Shown: positions 26,874 through 35,780 of the stretch, piece by piece
Position numbering within the stretch: the first letter of the stretch is position 1
How the letters are laid out: the number at the start of each line of letters is the position of its first letter
From: Candidatus Kapaibacterium sp.
GTDB lineage: Bacteria > Bacteroidota > Ignavibacteria > Kapaibacteriales > NICIL-2
Assembly: GCA_026003495.1 (NCBI GenBank)
Contig: BPHK01000001.1
Coordinates: 1,562,579-1,626,578, forward strand
Reading direction: 5' to 3'
Length of the DNA: 64,000 bases
Position numbers and translations under genes: made by a program
Notes under the pieces: model-generated
The model's input: only the letters and a program-made list of their open reading frames with translations
The model's database searches: none
What the model was told of the DNA's origin: nothing

Positions 26874-26912
26874 AGACACTGCATTAGCAGGGTAGTTGCA
26901 CGCAACGCCAAA

Positions 26913-28250
26913 TTACAGAAGCAATTTTTCAATCGCAGAGCCCAGATGCTGTGCTATTTCGATCCGAATACTTGGTAGTGCGATCATTTGTGCCGATGGT
27001 GGAATGACAGCAAATGTAAAGCCCAGCTTTTCTGCCTCTTTCAACCGCATATCCATGCCCGCTACTTGGCGAAGTTCACCAGTCAGCCCCACTTCACCAA
27101 TGGCAACAGCCTTCTCTGCCAGGGGCGAATTGCGGAGCGAGCTGATGACTGCAGCACAGACTGCAAGATCCACCCCAGGATCACGAACAGCAAGCCCTCC
27201 GGCAATGTTCAGAAAGACATCGGTATGGGAAAACTCCATTCCAAGCCGACGTTCTAAAACCGCCAACAGCATCTGCAACCGCTTCGTATCAAAGCCTGTT
27301 GCAATTCGCTGAGCGATTCCGTAGCCGCTTGGCACTACCAACGCTTGGATTTCCACAAGCAACGACCGTGTACCCTCTAGAATTGCCGAAACAGCCGTTC
27401 CTGGCTCAGAGTGGAGTCGGTGAGTAAGAAACACTGCACTTGGATTCGGCACTGTAACGAGCCCTTCGTTGCGCATTTCGAACACGCCGATTTCGTTTGT
27501 AGGTCCATAGCGATTTTTCGTCGCACGTAGGATGCGGTACGCATAGTTACCCTCCCCTTCGAATTGGATTGTTACATCCACCATGTGCTCAAGGACTTTC
27601 GGGCCAGCAAGCACACCTTCTTTGGTCACATGTCCAACAAGGAATACCGGAATGCCGGTTCGCTTTGCCCACTGTACGAGCTGACCAGCGCACGCCCGTA
27701 CTTGCCCAATACTGCCTGGAAGCGACTCCATCTGCCGTGCGTAGAGCGTTTGTATGGAATCAACCACCACAAGGCCGGGAGTATAGCTCTCGAGTGTAGC
27801 GAGGATGTTCTCCAGGCATTGTTCGCTGAGCACTGCAACCTCTCGCCGTGCAATGTGTAGGCGCTCGGCACGGTATCGAAGTTGTTCGAGAGACTCTTCT
27901 CCGGTCACGTAGAGTGGCTTGTAATGAGCAAGTGCAGCACAGAGCGTGAGCATCAACGTTGACTTTCCTACACCTGGGTCTCCCCCAATCACTGTCACTG
28001 ATCCTGGGACAATTCCACCTCCCATTACTCTGTCGAACTCATCAATACCACTACGAATGCGCTGAGCAGGCAACGTGGGAGTCTCCCCTAACAGCACAGG
28101 TGACGGAGCATTCCCTCGTGCCGAGGAGCGCTCCACTTCGACGAGTTCCTCCACTAGCGAACCCCACGCTCCACACGAGGGACACTTGCCGAGCCACTTG
28201 AGGGAACGATACCCGCACTCTTGGCAGACAAACACAGAACGTGATTTCAT
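26913..28250 (-). CDS. radA: DNA repair protein RadA
   Basis: A RecA-like ATPase that helps branch migration in recombination repair, 445 residues from the ATG at 28250. The N-terminal zinc finger is CQECG...CPSCG, then Walker A GGDPGVGKST, a RadA-specific KNRYG motif (KNRFG in most members), and a C-terminal Lon-like domain with DVFLNIAGGLAVRDPGVDLA. The frame remains open to 28397, but that part has no family similarity. An upstream stretch of about 160 bases to atpG shows no clear gene. Confidence 0.96.
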   Translation of the reverse strand: MKSRSVFVCQECGYRSLKWLGKCPSCGAWGSLVEELVEVERSSARGNAPSPVLLGETPTLPAQRIRSGIDEFDRVMGGGIVPGSVTVIGGDPGVGKSTLMLTLCAALAHYKPLYVTGEESLEQLRYRAERLHIARREVAVLSEQCLENILATLESYTPGLVVVDSIQTLYARQMESLPGSIGQVRACAGQLVQWAKRTGIPVFLVGHVTKEGVLAGPKVLEHMVDVTIQFEGEGNYAYRILRATKNRYGPTNEIGVFEMRNEGLVTVPNPSAVFLTHRLHSEPGTAVSAILEGTRSLLVEIQALVVPSGYGIAQRIATGFDTKRLQMLLAVLERRLGMEFSHTDVFLNIAGGLAVRDPGVDLAVCAAVISSLRNSPLAEKAVAIGEVGLTGELRQVAGMDMRLKEAEKLGFTFAVIPPSAQMIALPSIRIEIAQHLGSAIEKLLL

Positions 28251-28409
28251 GGTAGTGCGCGGAGTGAACCTCTGCAATCGTTCATAGCAAGCTGGCGCTG
28301 CAACGATCTCGGTGCACACGCCGGCAGAAAGAGTGTAGCGCTGCCTCCACCTACGGCGAATATAGGTCAGCCGTCTCGTGGTGCGTAATTGTGGCACTCG
28401 GCAGATTAC

Positions 28410-29297
28410 TTACGAAGATGCGCGGAGTGCTTCGGCTCCCCCAACGATTTCGAGCATTTCTTTTGTGATTGCAGCTTGCCGCGCTTTATTGTACTCAAGC
28501 TGGAGCGATGCGATTAAGTCGCGGGCGTTCGTTGTTGCATTATCCATCGCAACCATTCGTGCTGCATGTTCTGCAGCATGCGACTCAAGCAGTGCAGACC
28601 AAAGTTGCACGTTGACGTACTGCGGGAGCAATGCTTCGAGGATTTCTGCTCGCGATGGTTCGTAGATGTAGTCACCTGCGTCGCGTTGCTGCTCAGTTCC
28701 AACAGCCAGAATCGGGAGAATCTGCTTGCGCCGAACTTCTTGGCGCAAGATGGACCGGAATTCGTTGTACAGCACAAACACTCGATCGTACTGCCCGCTG
28801 ATGAAGCCTTCCCCAACGTGCGGCGCAATCTGGAGAACTGTTGAAAACTCCAACCGCCCGAATACATCGGGCAATGCCAGGATCACCGTGTCTTTACGGC
28901 GTTGGAAGAATTGCACAGCCCGCTTACCCACTGCAATGATGCGGACCTGTGCCTTTGGGAATTCCTCAGGGAACTTCCGCTCGATGTAGTACTGTGCTGC
29001 TTTGAGGACATTCGCGTTGAATGCGCCGCACAGCCCACGGTCACTGGCAACGACGATGAGCAAAATCGAACGCACATCTGCGCGCTCTTCGAAAAATGGA
29101 TGCGCAAAGCTATAGCGTTCAGCCTGTGCCAAATTCTGCAGTATCTCCGCAACTTTCGACGCATAGGGACGCGCAGCGATGATCGCGTTCTGCGCCTTCC
29201 GCAGCTTTGCTGCAGCGACCATCCGCATCGCAGAGGTTATCTGCGAGGTGTTCCGCACTGCAACAATTCGCCGACGAATATCACGCAATGTCGCCAT
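28410..29297 (-). CDS. atpG: ATP synthase F1 gamma subunit
   Basis: The rotor shaft of F1, 295 residues. The N-terminal helix ATLRDIRRRIVAVRNTSQITSAMRMVAAAKLRKAQ and the C-terminal helix (HAARMVAMDNATTNARDLI, then LQLEYNKARQAAITKEMLEI) form the coiled coil in the alpha/beta hexamer, and SDRGLCGAFNAN is the gamma signature. It is the last gene of the atp cluster, after hldD by nine bases. The genes for beta (atpD) and epsilon (atpC) are not next to it and must lie elsewhere. Confidence 0.97.
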   Translation of the reverse strand: MATLRDIRRRIVAVRNTSQITSAMRMVAAAKLRKAQNAIIAARPYASKVAEILQNLAQAERYSFAHPFFEERADVRSILLIVVASDRGLCGAFNANVLKAAQYYIERKFPEEFPKAQVRIIAVGKRAVQFFQRRKDTVILALPDVFGRLEFSTVLQIAPHVGEGFISGQYDRVFVLYNEFRSILRQEVRRKQILPILAVGTEQQRDAGDYIYEPSRAEILEALLPQYVNVQLWSALLESHAAEHAARMVAMDNATTNARDLIASLQLEYNKARQAAITKEMLEIVGGAEALRASS

Positions 29298-29306
29298 AGC
29301 CTCTGC

Positions 29307-30293
29307 CTACAAGTATTGCCACGATGAAAGGAGAAAACGGCGGACGTAATCCTCAACAGCATCTTCGAGCGGCGTAACCTTGCGTTCAATGCCTATCGCT
29401 GCGAGCATTCGATCTACTGACTCCATGTCCGCACACGTATAGTTCTGGTATTGCGAGTGCAGCTCATCCGGCATAGGAATGTACACAATCGCTGGCTCTC
29501 GCTCAAGAGCTGCAAAGACCGCTCGTGCTAAGTCATTCCACGTGCGTGCAACGCCAGTTCCGACATTCACAATACCGCTGAGCGTGCGTTCAGTCTGCTG
29601 CGAGCGCAGCACATGCCAAACTAGCTCGACAGCATCGAGCACGTAGATGAAATCACGCTTCTGCTCGCCATCGCCAAAATCAGGCGAGGTACTCTCGAAC
29701 AAATGCACTTTCCCCGTCCGCTGAATTTGGAGAAAGGATTTGTACACCATGCTCGCCATCGCCCCTTTGTGATACTCGTTCGGACCGAACACATTGAAAA
29801 ACCGTAAGCCCACCACGCGATCGAGGACGCCGCGCTCCTCCACCCACCGATCGAAAAGATACTTACTCATCGCATATGCATTGAGGGGTCGTAGATCCAG
29901 CGTCTTCCCGACACTGTAACCTCGCTGCCCATCCCCATAGACCGATGCACTACTGGCGTAGAGAAACGGAATCCCGTGATCGAGCGCATATTCGGCGAGC
30001 CGTACGCTGTAACGATAGTTGTTCTCGACAAGGAAATCAGCATTGCGCTCGGTTGTATCGGTGCGAGCACCAAAGTGGATGATCGCCTCCAGAGTACCGA
30101 ATGTATTGCGCTCGATTGCTGCAAGAAATTCCTCCGGTGATGCCAAGTATGCAAAGCGCTTACCGACGAGATTTTTCCACTTCTGCTCGCTTCCGAGCCG
30201 ATCAACGACAACGACATCACCGATCCCTTCGTGGTTGAGTCGCCAGAGCATGGCACTCCCAATGAACCCTGCACCACCAGTGAGTGCGATCAT
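29307..30293 (-). CDS. hldD: ADP-L-glycero-D-manno-heptose 6-epimerase
   Basis: An extended SDR epimerase (RfaD) of 328 residues that makes ADP-L-glycero-D-manno-heptose for LPS inner core. The Rossmann motif TGGAGFIGS is at residues 5-13 and the catalytic Tyr140-x3-Lys144 in [22 protein letters not shown] is characteristic of the family. Unusually it lies between atpA and atpG: its ATG overlaps the atpA stop (ATGA), so it is translated within the ATP synthase operon. With gmhB at 3002 it supports a heptose-containing surface glycolipid. Confidence 0.92.
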   Translation of the reverse strand: MIALTGGAGFIGSAMLWRLNHEGIGDVVVVDRLGSEQKWKNLVGKRFAYLASPEEFLAAIERNTFGTLEAIIHFGARTDTTERNADFLVENNYRYSVRLAEYALDHGIPFLYASSASVYGDGQRGYSVGKTLDLRPLNAYAMSKYLFDRWVEERGVLDRVVGLRFFNVFGPNEYHKGAMASMVYKSFLQIQRTGKVHLFESTSPDFGDGEQKRDFIYVLDAVELVWHVLRSQQTERTLSGIVNVGTGVARTWNDLARAVFAALEREPAIVYIPMPDELHSQYQNYTCADMESVDRMLAAIGIERKVTPLEDAVEDYVRRFLLSSWQYL

Positions 30294-31852
30294 TGCACAG
30301 CAGCAACAGTACGACGGAATCCTTCGACAAATGCACCAATGGCAGCGTCGAGTTTTTCCTTGATCTCTGGGGTGAGGTCCTTCGTCGTTGCTATTGCATC
30401 GAGCACATCTGCATGGGCGCTGTCGAGAAACTCGTAGAGTTCCTGCTCAAAGCGCTGGAGAGAGTCCACCGGCAGATCATCCACGTAGCCATTGGTGGCT
30501 GCATAGATGAGCGCGACTTGCTTTTCAACAGGTACCGGGCTATACTGTTTTTGCTTCATGAGTTCGACCAATCGGGCACCACGCCGCAACTGTTGCTGGG
30601 TAGTTTTATCAAGGTCTGAACCGAACTTCGCGAATGCTTCGAGCGCTCGATATTGTGCCAGTTCGAGTTTGAGGGGGCCAGCGACTTTCTTCATCGCTTT
30701 GATCTGCGCGTTACCACCGACGCGAGAAACCGAGATACCGATGTTCAGTGCTGGACGAATCCCTGCGTTGAAAAGGCTCGTCTCCAAGTAAATCTGCCCA
30801 TCGGTAATGGAAATCACGTTCGTCGGGATGTAGGCGGAAACGTCACCCGCTTGCGTCTCGATAACGGGTAGTGCTGTCAACGATCCACCGCCACGCTCGT
30901 CGCTGAGTTTGGCTGCACGCTCGAGCAAACGACTGTGGAGGTAGAACACATCCCCGGGATACGCTTCACGCCCTGGCGGGCGTCGCAACAGCAGCGATAC
31001 TTGCCGATATGCCGCAGCCTGCTTGGAAAGGTCATCGTACACGATGAGTGCATGGCGCCCACTGTCTCGGAAATATTCACCCATCGAAGCACCGCAGTAC
31101 GGAGCGATAAACTGTAGTGGTGCCGGATCCGAGGCATTGGCAACGACGACAATCGTGTACTCAAGTGCACCGTACTGCTCGAGTGTAGCCACGACATTGG
31201 CTACGGTTGAGGCTTTCTGCCCAATGGCGACATAGATGCAGTAAACCGGCTTGATACCGCGCCGGGCTGCTTCTTCCGTATGAGTATGCCGTTGGTTGAT
31301 GATTGTGTCGAGCGCAACTGCAGTTTTCCCTGTCTGGCGATCGCCGATGATCAGTTCGCGCTGTCCGCGCCCGATCGGGATCAAGGCATCAATTGCTTTG
31401 ATTCCTGTCTGAAGTGGTTCCTTGACAGGCTGACGATACACAACACCGATTGCTTTCCGCTCTATCGGGAGCGAATGGGACGTCTCGATAGGCCCTTTGC
31501 CATCAAGTGGGACACCGAGCGGATTGACGACGCGCCCGAGCAATGCTTCACCTACTGGCACTGACGCAATCCGTCCCGTACGTCGGACGGTGTCACCCTC
31601 CTTGACCAAGCGATCATCGCCGAAGAGCACGACACCGACGTTATCTTCCTCCAAGTTCAGTGCAATGCCCATAACGCCGTTGGGGAATTCGATCAGCTCC
31701 GAGGCCATGCACTTGGTCAAGCCATAGACACGAGCGACACCGTCGCCCACTTGGAGAACAGTGCCGACCTCTTCGATCTCAGTTTCACGCTCGAAGCCTG
31801 ATAGCTGTTTGCGGAGTATTGCAGAAATCTCTTCCGGACGAACTTCGACCAT
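30290..31852 (-). CDS. atpA: ATP synthase F1 alpha subunit
   Basis: Non-catalytic nucleotide-binding subunit of F1, 520 residues from the ATG at 31852. The P-loop [15 protein letters not shown] is intact, [11 protein letters not shown] precedes it, and the alpha signature [17 protein letters not shown] follows. The tail overlaps hldD by four bases. It lies 62 bases after atpH in the operon. The N-terminal residues 1-20 ([18 protein letters not shown]) bind the delta subunit in the usual way. Confidence 0.98.
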   Translation of the reverse strand: MVEVRPEEISAILRKQLSGFERETEIEEVGTVLQVGDGVARVYGLTKCMASELIEFPNGVMGIALNLEEDNVGVVLFGDDRLVKEGDTVRRTGRIASVPVGEALLGRVVNPLGVPLDGKGPIETSHSLPIERKAIGVVYRQPVKEPLQTGIKAIDALIPIGRGQRELIIGDRQTGKTAVALDTIINQRHTHTEEAARRGIKPVYCIYVAIGQKASTVANVVATLEQYGALEYTIVVVANASDPAPLQFIAPYCGASMGEYFRDSGRHALIVYDDLSKQAAAYRQVSLLLRRPPGREAYPGDVFYLHSRLLERAAKLSDERGGGSLTALPVIETQAGDVSAYIPTNVISITDGQIYLETSLFNAGIRPALNIGISVSRVGGNAQIKAMKKVAGPLKLELAQYRALEAFAKFGSDLDKTTQQQLRRGARLVELMKQKQYSPVPVEKQVALIYAATNGYVDDLPVDSLQRFEQELYEFLDSAHADVLDAIATTKDLTPEIKEKLDAAIGAFVEGFRRTVAAVQ

Positions 31853-31914
31853 TGCCTGCTCCTTCCAATGTTCACGTGTTCGAAATACAGCTCGTGTGGA
31901 GTGCATCAACCGCG

Positions 31915-32493
31915 CTACACACCAGTGCCATCGGCTGATCCTCCGATAGCATCGGTGGCACCAAGTAGCTGCGCACGGAGACGCGCAAGTTGGCCGGCTA
32001 CGCTTGCATCCAGCCGAATGTCACCACTTTTGATGACGATCCCACCGAGGATTGCCGGATTTACGGAAAACTCTAACTTCGGATGCGCACCGAATCGCCG
32101 CGCAATGAACGCTTCGATGCGCGGGACTAGGTCGCTGGGAAACTCCACAGCGGTCGTCACCGATGCGGGCACGATACCTGCCCACGCGTTGTAGAGTTCG
32201 ACAAATTGCTCAGCGATTTGATCGAGAATGTTTTCGCGACCTTTGAGGCAAACCAGCTCCAGGAATGCGCCGAAGAGCTGGTGCGTTCGCTGAGCAAAGA
32301 TCTCGCGGAGAATCGCCACCTTCCGTTCTGCTCCAATGACGGGATTGCGCAGTAACGCTCGGAGCGGTGGAGAGTGCGCAAATGCTGCCGAAAATAATTC
32401 GACCGACTGCCGGACTTGCTCTAGCGCGTCGTTCTGCTCGGCTGCTTCGAAGAGCGAACGTGCGTAGCGTTTGGCGACTCGAGCGTTCCGCAT
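31915..32493 (-). CDS. atpH: ATP synthase F1 delta subunit (OSCP)
   Basis: The stator subunit joining F1 to subunit b, 192 residues. It begins [17 protein letters not shown], the family N-terminal motif, with a helical body and the C-terminal signature [21 protein letters not shown]. Normal length is about 180. It follows atpF with ten bases between and precedes atpA. Confidence 0.95.
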   Translation of the reverse strand: MRNARVAKRYARSLFEAAEQNDALEQVRQSVELFSAAFAHSPPLRALLRNPVIGAERKVAILREIFAQRTHQLFGAFLELVCLKGRENILDQIAEQFVELYNAWAGIVPASVTTAVEFPSDLVPRIEAFIARRFGAHPKLEFSVNPAILGGIVIKSGDIRLDASVAGQLARLRAQLLGATDAIGGSADGTGV

Positions 32494-32503
32494 AGCGTGG
32501 TGA

Positions 32504-33001
32504 TCAGTTCGTATGTTCTAGTTGCTCGATCGTTTGCTCGATCAAGCGGCGGTGGCGCTCGCTATCGAGTTGTTCAGCAAGAAGCTTCTGCGCAGCACGG
32601 AGCGCCAAGTCGGCAACCTCTCGCTGCAACTTCATGCGGGCATCGGCTGCCATGCGCTCGATTTCTCGTTGTGCCTCGCGAAGCTTTTCCTGCTTGACCT
32701 TTTCACCCTCTTCTGCAGCCCGTGCAACGATATGTTCAGCCTGCTCGCGTGCTTGGCGAAGCAGTTCAACCATTTCTGCATGGGCACGTTTCCGCTGCTC
32801 TTCCGCATCGGCAAGCAACCGCTGCGCCTCAGTGCGTGCCAGCTCGGCAGAGCGGAGAGACTCCGCGATCGTTTGCTCTCGTCGTTCCAGGGCGGTACGG
32901 AGTGGCTTGTATCCGAACCGTGCTAGTAGGAACAAATACAGCCCAAAGTTGACGAGCGTCCAGATAATCAATCCCGGACTTATCTGCAGCAATCCATCCA
33001 T
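32504..33001 (-). CDS. atpF: ATP synthase F0 b subunit
   Basis: The peripheral stalk protein, 165 residues: a single N-terminal membrane helix (LIIWTLVNFGLYLFLLARFG, residues about 10-29) followed by a long Ala/Glu/Arg-rich helix (LADAEEQRKRAHAEMVELLR) that forms the dimeric stalk. Only one b-type gene is present in the cluster. It is separated from atpE by 61 bases. Confidence 0.96.
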   Translation of the reverse strand: MDGLLQISPGLIIWTLVNFGLYLFLLARFGYKPLRTALERREQTIAESLRSAELARTEAQRLLADAEEQRKRAHAEMVELLRQAREQAEHIVARAAEEGEKVKQEKLREAQREIERMAADARMKLQREVADLALRAAQKLLAEQLDSERHRRLIEQTIEQLEHTN

Positions 33002-33062
33002 TGCGCGGGCACGAAATTGTTCGACAAGTTAGTTGGCGCCTCAGGCGCGATCGCAGCGTCGG

Positions 33063-33302
33063 TTACCCTTTGAGTGCAAGGAAGATGCAGACGACCAATG
33101 CAAAGAGCGCAACCCCTTCGATGAGCGCTGCGCCGATGATCATCGTCGTTCGAACATCACCAGCAGCTTCTGGTTGTCGCGCGCCTGCTTCGAGCGCTGC
33201 TGCTGCCAACCGGCCAATACCATTGCCGACACCCAACACCGTGATGCCACAGCCAATCCCTGCGGCAAGCCATGCAAGACCGTAACCGTCCATCGAAAAC
33301 AC
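33063..33302 (-). CDS. atpE: ATP synthase F0 c subunit
   Basis: The rotor ring proteolipid, 79 residues with two membrane helices and the RQPE loop (ARQPEAAGD) that contacts gamma. The ion-binding carboxylate is Glu62 in GAALIEGVALF. The next residue is Gly rather than Ser/Thr, and the first helix lacks the conserved Gln of sodium-dependent rings, so proton coupling is more likely. It lies between atpB and atpF. Confidence 0.96.
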   Translation of the reverse strand: MFSMDGYGLAWLAAGIGCGITVLGVGNGIGRLAAAALEAGARQPEAAGDVRTTMIIGAALIEGVALFALVVCIFLALKG

Positions 33303-33326
33303 TCCGAATAAGGTTCAACAAAAACA

Positions 33327-34316
33327 CTAACCTGCGTACTGCTCATGGTGATCGTGGACATGGTCGCCGAGCGCCAGTCCTGTGAACACCGCTGTGAGCA
33401 CAGTGAAAATGTACGTCTGCAAAAAGCAGACGAGCGTTTCCAACATGTAGATGAAAATCGAAAAGCCGACCGACATCGGCGCAACGAAGATCGAGCGGAA
33501 GTAAAAGATGAGCCCGATAAGGGAAAGCAAGATGATGTGCCCTGCGGACATGTTCGCAAACAAACGAACTGTCAGTGCAAACGGCTTGGTGAATAAGCCA
33601 AGGATTTCGATTGGGACCATGATAGGAGCCAAGTACACTGGAGCACCGCCGAGCAAGTGATGGAGCCAACCTTTGAGCCCGATCTCGCGAAGAGCAAGGC
33701 CGTTGATGACGAAAAACGCAGTAATCGCCAGCGCTGCTGTCGTACCAATGGAACCGGTCGCTGTGTGCATTCCTGGCAATAAACCGAGGAGGTTCAGCAC
33801 GAGGATGAAAAAGAACAACCCTACAAAGTACGGCATAAACTGCCGCACCAAGCGCTCTGAGCGAAGGTTGGGGCGGACGATTTCATCACGCACATACACC
33901 ACAACTGCCTCCAGCGCATTCTGGAGACCACGCGGCGGTTCAAGTGGATTGCGACGGTAGCGCCTGCCCGCCCACCAGAATAGACCCAGCACAATCACCA
34001 TCCCGATCCACTGAAATACAACCAAGTTGGTCACGGACAGATCAAGTGTCGGTGATTTGCCATCACTGGTGCGGACAACGTGGCCATGGTGCAGTCGGTA
34101 GCTGCCTTGCTCTTCCATTGCTTTCGTGTTCCGGTAGAAATGCCATGTGCCCCCATCGTACAAAATCACCGGTAACACGTCTGAGGAGGTGAATGCGATG
34201 TTGAGTTCGTGATGATCACCAAGCTCCTGGAGAAGATGCGGAATGACCTGCGCTGGCGGTATTTCCGCTGCGTGTCCGTGCTGTGTTGCTAGGGTATCGT
34301 GTCCTGTTGAGCTCAT
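33327..34316 (-). CDS. atpB: ATP synthase F0 a subunit
   Basis: The stator channel subunit, 329 residues with about six membrane helices. The key stretch is PFALTVRLFANMSAGHIILLS, which holds the essential arginine. A long hydrophilic N-terminus of about 100 residues, rich in His (HHELNI, LHHGHVV), precedes helix 1, as is common in Bacteroidota. The protein ends in a His/Asp tail (DHVHDHHEQ). It starts three bases after the AtpI-like gene. Confidence 0.96.
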   Translation of the reverse strand: MSSTGHDTLATQHGHAAEIPPAQVIPHLLQELGDHHELNIAFTSSDVLPVILYDGGTWHFYRNTKAMEEQGSYRLHHGHVVRTSDGKSPTLDLSVTNLVVFQWIGMVIVLGLFWWAGRRYRRNPLEPPRGLQNALEAVVVYVRDEIVRPNLRSERLVRQFMPYFVGLFFFILVLNLLGLLPGMHTATGSIGTTAALAITAFFVINGLALREIGLKGWLHHLLGGAPVYLAPIMVPIEILGLFTKPFALTVRLFANMSAGHIILLSLIGLIFYFRSIFVAPMSVGFSIFIYMLETLVCFLQTYIFTVLTAVFTGLALGDHVHDHHEQYAG

Positions 34317-34319
34317 CGG

Positions 34320-34679
34320 TTACCACACAGTAAACGGCACTCGTGCTCGCCGATAGCGGCGGCGTCGGAGAAGTGGTGTTTTAGATTTTTCGTGACGGGC
34401 GTGTAAAAAAAAAGCTTCCATGAGCACCATCACAAAGAACGAGACCATGAGCGTCAGCGCAAAAGCAAGTCTGTTGACCTCAAACGTCGTAAGAACAACG
34501 ACAATGAGCACAACCATCGCAAAGAGCCGTAGCGCCATTGCTGTCAGCACCAGCGTTGTTGCTTGGTTGACAGGCAAGCGCTGTGCACGCCGCGCAACCG
34601 CAAGTCCTGCAGCGACATTTACCGCGCTCAGAAGAAAGCCCATCACAATCCCGAGCAGCACTGGCGATGGTTCCATCAT
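34320..34679 (-). CDS. ATP synthase assembly-like membrane protein
   Basis: A 119-residue protein with about four hydrophobic segments (VLLGIVMGFLLSAVNVAAGLA, TTLVLTAMALRLFAMVVLIVV, and LAFALTLMVSFFVMVLMEAFF) and a basic tail (LLRRRRYRRAR). It is placed like the AtpI family, before atpB, and is probably involved in c-ring assembly. Two adjacent ATG codons open it, and the first overlaps the stop of atpZ (ATGA). Similarity to AtpI is by topology and position, not by strong motif. Confidence 0.7.
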   Translation of the reverse strand: MMEPSPVLLGIVMGFLLSAVNVAAGLAVARRAQRLPVNQATTLVLTAMALRLFAMVVLIVVVLTTFEVNRLAFALTLMVSFFVMVLMEAFFLHARHEKSKTPLLRRRRYRRARVPFTVW

Positions 34680-34960
34680 TGCTCCCGCGAATGCGACGAC
34701 TTCTCGCTCGTGGGCGTTCCCACCGAGTCTTTCGGCGTCAGCCGGCCAATTGCGCGGATGACATGCACAATCGCTGCAGCAATTCCCAGCACAAAGCCGA
34801 CGATTGTCCACAGCGGCATCATCCCGCTTGCTCGATCGGCGTACCAACCCAGTGCCCCTCCCGCAAGAACAGTCACTGCAAGCTCGACACCGAGCGAGAG
34901 CAAGGGTGCAAGCTGGCCAATGACTCTACTGCGCAATGGGGAGTGCGATGGCGGTGCCAC
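34676..34960 (-). CDS. AtpZ/AtpI-family ATP synthase accessory protein
   Basis: About 94 residues with two membrane helices (LAPLLSLGVELAVTVLAGGALGWY and LWTIVGFVLGIAAAIVHVIRAIG). GWYADRASGMMPLWTIVGFVLG matches the AtpZ-type family found at the head of atp operons, thought to aid rotor assembly or magnesium supply. The longest frame begins with TTG at 34996, but that codon lies inside an exact TAnnTTTG promoter element, so I prefer the in-frame GTG at 34960. It leads the cluster atpZ-atpI-B-E-F-H-A-hldD-G. Confidence 0.75.
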   Translation of the reverse strand: MAPPSHSPLRSRVIGQLAPLLSLGVELAVTVLAGGALGWYADRASGMMPLWTIVGFVLGIAAAIVHVIRAIGRLTPKDSVGTPTSEKSSHSREQ

Positions 34961-34993
34961 AAACGAACGCTCAAAGAACCTCGTTACAGGCTG

Positions 34994-35001
34994 CAAAAAT
35001 A
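34994..35001 (-). promoter_or_regulatory. TAnnTTTG promoter for the ATP synthase operon
   Basis: Coding-strand TATTTTTG, exact to the Bacteroidota -7 element, with an upstream TTTG (35023-35026) 21 bases away that fits the -33 element. It is the best-supported promoter in the window and lies in the gap between the LOG gene and atpZ. Confidence 0.65.
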
Positions 35002-35040
35002 TGGCAGCACAGCGCCACGCGCCAAATTTTCGTGAAATTG

Positions 35041-35778
35041 TTACGCCCGTTCCCCTAACATTCCGATCGGACGCAACGTCACCTGCCGCTGGAGCCGAAA
35101 GCGCTTGACCGCATAGCGTTCGAGGTGGTCACGCATCGCTTCGACCGAGTCGGTTATGAGCACAAGCTCTCGATCACGAGGGGAAATTGTACCTTCTTGC
35201 GCCATTTGCTCAAGAAGTGTCGCCACGAGATGCCAATAGTCGCTCCCCATGAGCACGACGGGGAAATGCTCAATCTTACCCGTTTGAATCAGCGTCAATG
35301 CCTCGAACATTTCATCGAGCGTTCCAATCCCACCCGGTAACACCACGAACCCATAAGAGTACTTGACCAGCAGCACTTTCCGCACAAAAAAGTAGCGCAC
35401 GGTAATCCATCGGTCCAAATACGCATTCGGCTGCTGCTCATGGGGAAGCTCGATATTGCAACCGATCGAACGCCCGCCTGCTTCTTTTGCACCGCGGTTG
35501 GCTGCCTCCATCAACCCTGGGCCGCCGCCGGTCATCACAGTAAACCCTAAGTCCGCAACTGCACCTCCGACTGCCCGTGCGAGGTCGTAGTACGGATGAC
35601 CTTCCTGAATCCGCGCCGATCCGAAGATGGTTATGCACGGCCCAACAAAGTGTAGTGCACGAAATCCTCGGAGGAATTCCCATCCTACGCGAGCAATGAA
35701 GCGCAACTCCTCCCATCGCCCGTGCGGACCAGTGAGTGCGTACCGTTCATCAGTACGCCGGTGGCCATTGACGCTCAT
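35041..35778 (-). CDS. LOG-family / TIGR00730 Rossmann-fold protein
   Basis: A 245-residue lysine-decarboxylase-like protein with the LOG signatures TGGGPGLMEAANRGAKEAGG and LPGGIGTLDEMFEAL. Proteins of this fold are nucleotide 5'-monophosphate phosphoribohydrolases; some make cytokinins, others recycle nucleotides. ITIFGSARIQEGHPYYDLA is the family N-terminus, and a variable leader of about 45 residues comes before it. It follows the secreted protein gene by two bases and precedes the atp operon by about 40. Confidence 0.9.
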   Translation of the reverse strand: MSVNGHRRTDERYALTGPHGRWEELRFIARVGWEFLRGFRALHFVGPCITIFGSARIQEGHPYYDLARAVGGAVADLGFTVMTGGGPGLMEAANRGAKEAGGRSIGCNIELPHEQQPNAYLDRWITVRYFFVRKVLLVKYSYGFVVLPGGIGTLDEMFEALTLIQTGKIEHFPVVLMGSDYWHLVATLLEQMAQEGTISPRDRELVLITDSVEAMRDHLERYAVKRFRLQRQVTLRPIGMLGERA

Positions 35779-35780
35779 GG

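Noticed and set aside
28251-28397. N-terminal extension of radA
   Set aside because: RadA begins with its zinc finger from the ATG at 28250; the upstream frame is not family-like.
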